A stretch of DNA of 64,000 bases from Batkoa obscura (Eukaryota; Entomophthoromycota; Entomophthoromycetes; Entomophthorales; Batkoaceae). Below the pieces are notes generated by a model. That model searched no databases. It saw only the letters and a list, made by a program, of their open reading frames with translations, and was not told the origin of the DNA. The position numbers and the translations under genes are program-made. The stretch spans positions 496,001 to 560,000 of the forward strand of contig JASVEC010000013.1 of NCBI GenBank assembly GCA_030770535.1, read 5' to 3'. The stretch's first letter is position 1; every line of letters starts with the position of its first letter. Of this stretch, positions 56,251 to 64,000 are shown piece after piece.

Positions 56251-56898
56251 GTTTCCCCATGTAAATACAGATTGTTTTTAACAGTTGAATACAATTAAAA
56301 AATATAATAAAAGATCTTTTGAAAAATGAATAAATAAATAAATGAAATAGCCTATACAATTTAGGCTAGATCCATCAACATTTTTGTACTTTTTTTGTAT
56401 TTTCAATATAATAAAAGAGAACTATTAATACTGAAACAATTGTATACAAAAAAAAATTCCTCAAGATTTTCCAAAAATTCAAAATCGTGCAACTTATATT
56501 AAAAGCTTTATAGCTGAAAAACAAAATAAGAAGCAAAATATGATAGTTTAATGTTAAATATATATAATAGATAAATAAATTTAAGTATTTTAATAATTAA
56601 TAAAAATACTCAAAAATTGGCTTTTTTTTAAATCACGTAACTTTTAAAAAGAAAACTACTAGTTAATACTCCTATTTGAAAAGTTTTTTTTATAATAAGT
56701 TTTTTTTGAATAAAGTTACTATAGTATAAATTTGTATGCACATTTATTACTTCGAAATTAAATTTTTATTATCATATAATACAAAAAAGGTTTCAATCTT
56801 TCAAAAAAATTTATTCAAAAAACTGTGTTAAAAATAGATAAAAATGAACCCTTGGAAAAAAAATCAAAAAAATTACAGTATAATAGTATATACTATAT

Positions 56899-56995
56899 AA
56901 GGATATATTTTTGTGTTTAAGGATTTTACTAACAACTTTTCCGCTTAAATAGCGCTTAAAAGATGGAAAAAGTGAAGAAGCCAAAAAAAACACCT
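56899..56995 (+). mobile_element. 98-bp palindromic MITE, copy 12
   Basis: Orientation A, ends AAGGATAT...ACACCT, flanked by ATAT at 56895-56898 and 56996-56999. Terminal G/C bases are decayed. Confidence 0.8.
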
Positions 56996-57029
56996 ATATA
57001 TGTTATTTTTACTACTCCATTCTCTTTTA

Positions 57030-57260
57030 GCTTTGTTCCCTTTTTTAATTTTTTTTAAAAGTGTCCCTAAAAAACAAAAATACCCTGTATCACATTCAAT
57101 TAAGTCTATGCCATTCACCGCTTTTTTAGGTGAAAAAAACTGATTTATAAAGAGCTAAATCTTACCTTACATTAGTTCTACCCCAATAATGGCCTTCTTT
57201 TTATAGGATTTGTTTAAATTGTTTTCCACAATACTAAGTTACAATATAAAAAACTACTTG
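57030..57260 (-). repeat. Duplicated segment, copy 4 (partial)
   Basis: Contains the TAGTTCTACCCCAATAATGG and CTTCTTTTTATAGG landmarks found at the end of copies 1 and 2. As with copy 1 it sits directly 3' of a Kunitz gene, showing that the two were duplicated together. Confidence 0.5.
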
Positions 57261-57382
57261 TGTAATCTTAAATATTATAATTTTAAAGTAACAAAGCAAA
57301 GTATAGGTATTGAAATACATAAAGAGTAAGTAACTGTAAATACTTATCCTTGTGTTTATTGCTTTTGCAAAAACATGTTGAA

Positions 57383-57679
57383 TTAGCGAGTTCTGCAAGT
57401 TGAAGTATATCCTTCAATACTACTAAAAACAGCATAATCATCGCTATAACCTCTGAAAGAATCTCCAAGACATTTACCCATAGATGAATCAAAATGGTAG
57501 GATGGTATTCGCTCTCAGCACATATCGGTCTTACTTTTAACAAAGCATTTGTTATCCAATTTCTTTAACTCAACTGATAAATTTTTAGGCTTATCAACGT
57601 CACAAGAACCTATCCAGCCTTGGGAAATAGCTACTGCTAACAAAACGAATAAATCCAAAATTCTAAGGACACTTTTCAT
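57383..57679 (-). pseudogene. Single-domain Kunitz gene relic
   Basis: Starts with a signal peptide like that of the intact gene (MKSVLRILDLFVLLAVAISQ) and keeps CDVDKPKNLSVELKKLDNKC and an end TCRTR identical to the intact protein. It holds one domain instead of three. The copy is broken, with about four disabling changes, and should be treated as a fossil. Flanks on both sides match those of 50037-50897, so it arose by segmental duplication followed by repeat loss, or from an ancestor with one domain. Confidence 0.8.
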
Positions 57680-58402
57680 ATTTGATTTTATAAATTTCTA
57701 ATGTTTATATTTGCTTATGCTTTTGTATTCTAATTTTTTCATAAATATTATTCGTCTAATTTACCTGTTTATATATTCATTTCAATCCCTATCTTCATCC
57801 ACTTCGATTGCTGTTTAATATCTTATTTCTTAAACAAACCTTGGATCAAGTAATTTAAAGTACCCTATTCACCAAGTAAGAATTATCATTTAAAAAGTTT
57901 TGATCATTATACTTTACCAATAATTTAGTAAAGATTGTAACAAAATTATGAGTGAAATTATAAATGTAAAAAATGATAACTTTAAAACATTCTTTTTATC
58001 CCGTATTCCTTATGTTTGCTCTGAACTACTATTTTTATCATGTTGCTTTGTTTCGTCATCATTGGCTTAATTAATATTAAATTATTAAACTACCACAATT
58101 TTATTGATTTAACAGGTTCTTTGAATTATAATTGACTAATATTACCGACTTGATTATTACCAATCTTTGATAAGCCATACACCTATCATATAATTTCAGT
58201 TCACATACTTTTGATCTAATATAACTTTATCTTGATAAAATCAGCTTACTTTATACTTTATATTAGTTACACCTATCTATTATACTACACCGTTGTTGAA
58301 TTATAGTATATATATATTTATATTATATCATAACACTAACAATTGTTGTCTTTTTTTACTAAGTTTCTAAAAGCCTAGGCTTAAGTTTTATATTCATTAT
58401 AT

Positions 58403-58501
58403 GGAGGTGTTTTTTTTGGCTTCATTACTTTTTCCATTTTTTAAGCGTTATTTCAGCGGAAAGATTGTTAGTAAAATTCTTAAACAAAAAAATATATCCC
58501 C
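58403..58501 (-). mobile_element. 98-bp palindromic MITE, copy 13
   Basis: Orientation B, ends GGAGGTGT...ATATCCCC, flanked by ATAT at 58399-58402 and 58502-58505. Confidence 0.85.
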
Positions 58502-59300
58502 ATATTTGCATGTTAATATTTTAGGTATTTTGAGTAGCATGAATTAAGATTTTGGTTAACTCGTTATTAATAAATATCGGATATTTATATATCTACAATA
58601 TTTTATATGAAGTTTATGCTCTATAAATAATAAAATTAAGGAATACTGTGGTTGACAACCCTATATTGCTAAGAAAAATGGATTTGTTTATTTTTTACAG
58701 TGATATAAACAAAACCAAATAATTTTTCTGAAATAACAAACAATTCCACGTTTTAAACTATCTTTTAAACTATTTTTTAAATTATTTATTAAACTATTTG
58801 TTAGCTTATGTTTAGTTGTAATAAGTAATTATTTCTGAAATACAAGCATTTAAAATTTTTATATTTTGTATAAACATTGTAAAATTTAAATTAAGCCAAA
58901 ATAAATTATGTAATTCAAAAACTTAAAACATTCTTACTTTTGTTAATATTTAACAATAGGACTACAGTAATTTCAATAATAGCTAGAACTTTGAATTTAC
59001 TCAAAATAACAAATTATGTATTTCCTTGGTATTGTATGTGCTATATACAAAAACAAGATAAAACTGTCCTTTCACATTTTGTTTTGGAGCGAATTAAATT
59101 AATGTAAAATTAATCTCAGCATGTTAATGAACATAATTAAAATATAAATAAATAACAACTAATAATAATGACATATATTTAAAGTTTAATATGAAGAATA
59201 AAGTAAGTCAACTAAAAAATATGATAATTTATTATAACAAACTTGGATTGGCGTAAAATCTAATTTTAATACGATCAGATATATAATATTTAATTCAATA

Positions 59301-59397
59301 GGGGAATGTATTTTTTTTGTTTAAGAATTTTACTAACAATCTTTCCACTCAAATATACTTAAAAAATGGAAAAGTGATGAAACCAAAAAACATCCCC
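59301..59397 (+). mobile_element. 98-bp palindromic MITE, copy 14
   Basis: Orientation A, ends GGGGAATGT...ACATCCCC. The AGCGCT centre is decayed (ATATACTT). Flanks AATA and ACAT do not match clearly. Confidence 0.8.
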
Positions 59398-59650
59398 ACA
59401 TGATGAATAAATTTAAGAAATTATGATAGAAGAGCATAAAACACAATGATTATCATAATCGAAATTATATTTCTTTATTTTAAAATTGTGTTAATATAAT
59501 AGTTAATCGATCGATTTATTTGCGACAAGTATTTCAACAATTAACTTTATATAAAGATGAAAGAATCACATATAATAAAAACCACATACTAGTGACTCAA
59601 GTTTTTCAAGGTTAATCTATCAGTCTTTAATCTGGTCATTTTATCATGTA

Positions 59651-59880
59651 TGAATGTATCTTTAATTATTGAAGATCCCCATTCAGCTATTAGGACTCGT
59701 AAACGAGGGGTGTTATTTGAGGCTAGAAGTGGACATTATAAAAGGTTCTGTGAAAAATCTAGACTGCCGATATATACAGTAAAGCGGTTCTATAACCAAT
59801 CATGGTGAGAACAAGGTCATATGCAAAGTGGAAATCCAAACCCAAAGTTCCAGTTCTTAGTAGCTAGCCTTTACATTTGA
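59651..59880 (+). pseudogene. Short transposase-like relic
   Basis: GC-richer island. From an ATG near 59651 it reads SAIRTRKRGVLFEARSGHYK and RFCEKSRLPIYTVKRFYNQS up to a stop, then in frame GHMQSGNPNPKFQF to another stop. The basic, helix-turn-helix-like composition suggests the DNA-binding start of a DNA-transposon transposase. No catalytic domain follows. Assignment is weak. Confidence 0.3.
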
Positions 59881-59993
59881 TAGAAAATTTTAAATTAAAA
59901 TAAATAACTTACTATTTTAAAATTAAAACTTTTTGTTTATTTAATATCTTATGGGGCTTTCGTTTAACTAGATGAAAAAACCAAAAATTATAT

Positions 59994-60091
59994 GAGGATG
60001 TTTTTTTTAGTTTCATTACTTTTTCCATTTTTAAGCGCTACTTGAGCGAAAAGATTGTTAGTAAAATTCTTAAACAAAAAAATACATTACC
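59994..60091 (-). mobile_element. 98-bp palindromic MITE, copy 15
   Basis: Orientation B, ends GAGGATGT...ACATTACC, flanked by ATAT at 59990-59993 and 60092-60095. Confidence 0.85.
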
Positions 60092-60840
60092 ATATGGTGG
60101 TAAAAATTGCTAAATAGATGCGCTTTTATAGTATCACAATATGTTATTTATATTAAACTAAAGTAATCCATCTTAAAAGAAGTTAGGTATGGTTAAATTT
60201 TTGGTATTTCTTAAGGATTTTAGTGCGGGGACCATACAGTCATCTTGATTTAAAACAAATTATTTACATCTATTGAGAAGCAATGATCAAATAGAATTGA
60301 GAGACAAAAGGATTTTTGTATAAATATAGCATTTGATTATCAGGGCTGTAGGTCTAACAAGGGTGAAAAGAATTGGGTTTTGAAAGCCATAATAATATAA
60401 ACTAAAGTTCTAAGTTAGTAAATATCGTATATAATTAAGACTAGTTGGGTAGACAATAAATTATTCTAAACTTTAGCTCATGGGTTAAGAGTGTATTTAA
60501 ATTGATAGAAACGTTGAGTAGATTTTTGTTTTATTTAGATATGAAAGGATTTGCTGTCTAAAATCAAAAAATCTTTTTATTTTTATTTTTATTTTATTGG
60601 TATATACCTTACACCATACAGGTCGAACAATAGATTTAATTTTAGATGCCACCTTGGAAGAACATCTGGTCATTCTAAGGACGATAGGCTAGAACAGGTC
60701 TATTGGAAAAACTTATATGTATCAGAACTTATTAAGTATAGCAAAAGTGAGTGCTTAGAAATTTATATATGGAAGGCGGCAGTTATTTTGAGCATATGCT
60801 GAAAGTTTTTATGTATGTAAGGGATTAAGGTAGGAGGGGT
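60092..60840. other. Spacer with an unassigned coding-like patch
   Basis: 60551-60802 (+) contains an 83-codon open frame with mixed-composition residues (for example HSKDDRLEQVYWKNLYVSEL), but no family is recognised and both ends look arbitrary. It may be another decayed piece of the duplication zone. Confidence 0.3.
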
Positions 60841-61216
60841 TTTATCAATTTATTTTGAAAAAAACAAGTATAATAAAAATTCAAATTGCTCTGAAGCTTA
60901 AATACAAAGTGATGGTGTTTTATAGCGGCCATAATGCAGTTATAGAAAAAAGTTTCAGTGAGGAATTGTAAAAATCTCAATAATATATAGTAATTTATAA
61001 TATCAAAATTCAGTGATTACTGATCTTTATCTTCCATATCTAAAAATGGTTAGAGCTGTTCCATTTGACATTAGAAAAAAAGGTTTCGACTTTAATTTTG
61101 AGCATACCATTCCTAACTCTTTATTGCTCGTTGTAGCTCTAATCCATTATAGTGAAAGTGCTTTTAGGGAACTACTGAAATACGTCCCATCGTTGCATTG
61201 GATAAAGTTACAATAA
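60841..61216 (+). pseudogene. F-box/LRR-like gene relic, copy 5 (3' end only)
   Basis: The end of the family is recognisable: FELLKYVPSL-like residues at 61168-61206 (ALIHYSESAFRELLKYVPSL, then HWIKLQ) match LLNYIPSLL, LLEYILSLL and LLKYILLLV of copies 1, 3 and 4. Upstream pieces are out of frame. Confidence 0.5.
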
Positions 61217-61452
61217 ATTGGCCTTTAACTCTAATAAACCGCCCAATAATAATCTAACTTTTAATATTTTGACTTCTTTTGCAATATTATCGATTAATTT
61301 AAAACTACGATTTAAAGCATTTATACTAGCAACACCATTTAATTTTATATCACTTCAAATCCATTATTCAGATAACATCAAACCTTAAAAATAATTTTAA
61401 AAATAATTTTTATTTTACAACCAAGAAATAAGAAAAGCCCAATTAAAAAATT

Positions 61453-62610
61453 TTAAATTTCAAAGCCTAAACCCGCTTTACAAGCATCACGTCCCATATC
61501 TTTTAGCAAATAGGTAGAGCTAGTTTCAGGGAGAGTAGTTTCAGTGAGAATACCCTCTTCAGCGAAAGCCAAGATCTTACCCGGGCCCAATAAGAGATAA
61601 AGATGTTGAAAGAACTTTGGATATTCTTCTAATTTATCATCGTTTTTAACTACTAATTGATGGATACTTCTAGCAGCATACATACCCTGATACATAGCAC
61701 CGCCTGCTAATTTAATTTCTTGGAAATTATTTACATCTCCAATGGCGTAAATGTGGGAGTATTTTGGGGACTCTAGTTGTAAAGTGGGGCGAATCTTAAC
61801 CAATTTCTTTTCATCTAATACGTTATCAAGTTGTAATAGCTCGCTATTTGGGGCACCAAAGCCAGTACATTCAATTACCATATCACACTCAATAGTATTA
61901 TTTTGACTAGTGGTCAATTTATACCTTATTTTATCCCCCTCAATAATCTCTTCTTTGTTTAACAATCTTTGTTTAAACAATAAATTAACCTTAAACTCCT
62001 CTAAAATCTGTACCACTTTGTTACGAAACTTATCAGTGAAAGGGCCAGGAATTGGTAATTCTCTGGAGTGAAGTAAACTTACTTTCTTATCCTTAAAGTG
62101 GCAAGCTATATCACATGCCATTTCTACTCCTACTGCTCCACCACCAACTACTACAATATCTTTAGCCTGTTCGATTTTTTTAGCGTAATCAAGTAACTCT
62201 TCTTTAAGCTCAGAGTGATTACTTGCAGCTGGCCAAATAGGTGGACCCCTCAAGTAACCTGTAGCCAAGATTAAGTAATCAAAAGGATCCTGTTGACCAT
62301 CTTCGGTGATCAAATGATTTTCAAAGATTTGGGTCACTTTTTTATAAATAAATTTGACCTTCCCATCTTTATAATAGGGTAACTCAGTATGTGGGGTATA
62401 TAGTGTTGGACCTAATTTGTCACCGGTTAAACCACGTGTCATACCTATGAGATGTACAAATCCTTGACGTTTATCATATAATCGGATTTCAACGGATGCT
62501 TCTGGGTGCTCGCTTTTGTTAGGGTAAAAGAAATTTACCAAATTGTATGCAGCACCTAACCCTCCATAATTCCCACCTACGATTGCAATTCGTGTTATTC
62601 CTTTTGTCAT
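61453..62610 (-). CDS. FSP1/AIFM2 (AMID)-like FAD-dependent NAD(P)H oxidoreductase
   Basis: 385 residues, the usual length for the AIFM2 group. The N-terminal FAD-binding Rossmann motif is IAIVGGNYGGLGAA (residues 8-21). The second, NAD(P)H-binding motif is DIVVVGGGAVGVEMA (151-165), and ATGYLRG follows the first domain at about 116-122. The C-terminal FAD motif is YAIGDVNNF (about residue 310). This two-Rossmann layout is that of class-II pyridine nucleotide oxidoreductases such as AMID/FSP1 and fungal AIF-like proteins, which reduce quinones at lipid or mitochondrial membranes. No mitochondrial presequence or transmembrane segment is evident. Single exon. The neighbouring tyrosinase is also redox-related, but no functional link can be shown. 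Confidence 0.92.
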   Translation of the reverse strand: MTKGITRIAIVGGNYGGLGAAYNLVNFFYPNKSEHPEASVEIRLYDKRQGFVHLIGMTRGLTGDKLGPTLYTPHTELPYYKDGKVKFIYKKVTQIFENHLITEDGQQDPFDYLILATGYLRGPPIWPAASNHSELKEELLDYAKKIEQAKDIVVVGGGAVGVEMACDIACHFKDKKVSLLHSRELPIPGPFTDKFRNKVVQILEEFKVNLLFKQRLLNKEEIIEGDKIRYKLTTSQNNTIECDMVIECTGFGAPNSELLQLDNVLDEKKLVKIRPTLQLESPKYSHIYAIGDVNNFQEIKLAGGAMYQGMYAARSIHQLVVKNDDKLEEYPKFFQHLYLLLGPGKILAFAEEGILTETTLPETSSTYLLKDMGRDACKAGLGFEI

Positions 62611-63092
62611 ATTGATAAAAATTGAGACTAAAAATGATAAAAAAATTTTTTATTTTATAGTGGATTTTATCTGATGAGTCGGATTTAATATTTATTCTTT
62701 GTGATCTTGCTGTGGTTCCAATCAGATTCTTCTAAATTGGAACTCGAAATTTTATCTGATTTAATGGTAATCCGGATACTAGTTTGTTCATGTAATGCTT
62801 TATTAAGAAATTTATAGGTTTTTTGGGTCTAAAAATAATTTAAATTTTAAAATAATTATTTTTTCTATCTATAACTTTTGAAATCAATGATTTATTATTT
62901 TATAAAATAATCAACGAAACTTTGGTAAATGTCTTTATCTATTGATCAGGTTTATTGTTTTAAAATTGTTACGAATTTAATAATATACTATTCCTATTTC
63001 AATATTAAAATAAATAAACTACGGTACTAATAAATGGCAGGATGATTTATTTACTTAAATGGATATATGTCTACTGCTATAAACCTTTTTAT
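62611..63092. other. Intergenic region
   Basis: About 480 bp upstream of the flavoprotein gene and downstream of the tyrosinase. A 120-bp GC-richer patch at about 62660-62790 has no recognisable feature. Confidence 0.45.
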
Positions 63093-64000
63093 TTAAATAG
63101 GTTTATAATCCGGAAGGTCATTCAAAAGTTGTATAAACTGTTTGTAATTAGCTTCAAGTTCTCTTAAATAAGTAACATTCATGTTCTTCATAACAATTCT
63201 GTTTTCAGGTATAGGCTCAACAAAAGGTATGATTTTCTTTTGATCAGAACGTGGTTTAAAGATGGTAATTAATTCCCCAACGATGTATTTAACAGCCAAA
63301 TTAATCTGTCCAAGGATCACTCTAAAATTAAAAAATTCGGTAGTGGGCACAACAATAAACCCTAATATTGTCTTAATACTCTTTGAATTCGCATAATATC
63401 TCTTATATTCATAGCAATAGCCATCACCTTTTGTGTTAAATGTAGTCGCCACTGTTACATTGAGTCCATCAAGTATATCGCTTGGACTAACAGGCTTAAG
63501 TCTATTTAATCCGCTATAGCTATTTGCTAAACTAGGATTACGCAACTGCCACTCATGCCATAAAAGATCAATAAAAGCGTGATGCATATAAAATAATGGA
63601 TCATTAGGTGAAAAGAAATCCGATAAGTCACCTACAGCCCCACCAATATTGGTATGGATGACAGAATGAGGCAGATATTCGACTACATTTCTAAAGGTCA
63701 CGTAATCCTTTGATGAAGCTACCATAGCTTCAATAGATTCTGGTGGGTAAAATGGAGTTATTTTATCTCCTTTATTATAATCTCTCTTCAAGCAATGCCT
63801 TTTTGGTATATTTACCATGAAATTAGCGAAGGGACCGCTGGTTACACAATGCGTGTCTTTGTCGCCATTCTTACCAAAATACTCATCACTAAGTACAATG
63901 GAATTTGTTGGATCATCGGAATCTAAAGACCAATCCCAGTAAGGTAAGATAATACTACTATCAATGGCTTGCAAGTCTTTCTCAAATATGCGAAGATATG
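63093..64000 (-). CDS. Tyrosinase (type-3 copper monooxygenase), 3' part, cut by the window edge
   Basis: The frame stays open to the edge at 64000, so the apparent start (a TTG near 63974) is an artefact. The edge sequence reads YLRIFEKDLQAIDSSI and runs into ILPYWDW, the conserved block after the CuA site. The CuB site is complete: HTNIGG, then DPLFYMHHAFIDLLWHEWQ. After CuB comes a variable tail of about 130 residues. CuA histidines lie outside the window. Fungal tyrosinases oxidise phenols to quinones for melanin and wall or cuticle cross-linking. The visible part is intact and single-exon. Confidence 0.92.
   Translation of the reverse strand, partial: YLRIFEKDLQAIDSSIILPYWDWSLDSDDPTNSIVLSDEYFGKNGDKDTHCVTSGPFANFMVNIPKRHCLKRDYNKGDKITPFYPPESIEAMVASSKDYVTFRNVVEYLPHSVIHTNIGGAVGDLSDFFSPNDPLFYMHHAFIDLLWHEWQLRNPSLANSYSGLNRLKPVSPSDILDGLNVTVATTFNTKGDGYCYEYKRYYANSKSIKTILGFIVVPTTEFFNFRVILGQINLAVKYIVGELITIFKPRSDQKKIIPFVEPIPENRIVMKNMNVTYLRELEANYKQFIQLLNDLPDYKPI

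Larger units (their letters stand above)
57680..59640. other. Duplicated upstream flank and AT-rich spacer
   Basis: 57680-58300 resembles 50898-51500 upstream of the intact Kunitz gene. The rest is AT-rich with MITEs at 58403-58501 and 59301-59397. Confidence 0.5.

Noticed and set aside
57283-57543. 86-codon open frame at the second Kunitz locus
   Set aside because: Out of frame with the Kunitz relic and without signal peptide or cysteine pattern.
4763-60091. Regularly recurring 98-bp sequence as a CRISPR-like array
   Set aside because: Copies are kilobases apart, in both orientations and with target duplications; this is a dispersed mobile element in a eukaryote.
60551-60802. LINE reverse-transcriptase or endonuclease fragment
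   Set aside because: One alternative frame gives HHTGRTIDLILDATLEEHL, which faintly recalls LINE endonuclease text, but no catalytic motif or neighbouring domain supports it.

Overview
The window is nuclear DNA of a very AT-rich fungus. Genes are separated by long, nearly featureless AT-rich spacers and have short AT-rich introns with GTAAG-type donors. The gene set is fungal: diphthamide J-protein, STRIPAK subunit, lariat debranching enzyme, MSN2-like zinc fingers, tyrosinase, S28 peptidases. Kunitz-type inhibitors and many secreted peptidases suggest an early-diverging, animal-associated lineage such as Entomophthorales (Conidiobolus-like). That placement is an inference, not something the sequence proves.

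Layout. 0-7 kb: a full-length ABCB (P-glycoprotein) transporter, then a secreted S28 serine peptidase, both on +. 10-19 kb: two C2H2 regulators, a GPI-type surface protein and DPH4, all on -. 20-27 kb: second ABCB transporter and second S28 peptidase, both on -. 27-32.5 kb: an extremely AT-rich block with two identical tRNA-Arg(ACG) genes, a tRNA-Glu(UUC), a 1.6 kb inverted repeat whose ends carry a tRNA-like box A, and several 98-bp inverted-repeat elements. 32.5-44.2 kb: a 12-exon FAR11/STRIP gene, two tandem secreted metallopeptidases with an unidentified spliced gene between them, and a 10-exon DBR1 gene. 44.3-61.3 kb: a decayed duplication zone with five F-box-like pseudogene copies, repeated unassigned segments, an intact three-domain Kunitz inhibitor gene and a broken single-domain relative. 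61.4-64 kb: an FSP1/AIFM2-like flavoprotein and the 3' part of a tyrosinase that continues past the window edge.

Three themes stand out. (1) Local duplication with recent sequence homogenisation. The two ABC genes share a 475-bp tract with 2 mismatches, the two metallopeptidases share a 334-bp tract with none, and Kunitz repeats 2 and 3 share a ~77-bp block with one; flanking parts of the same genes are clearly diverged. (2) About 15 copies of an unclassified ~98-bp palindromic element (ends GGGGATGT...ACATCCCC, 4-bp target duplications, usually ATAT). One copy sits inside another inverted-repeat element and one inside the tRNA-like inverted repeat. (3) A Kunitz-type trypsin-inhibitor-like family with an extra cysteine pair, unusual for a fungus.

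DPH4, FAR11 and DBR1 were assembled by hand from splice sites; all exon phases close (142, 991 and 493 aa). They are intron-rich, whereas all the duplicated families here read as single exons.
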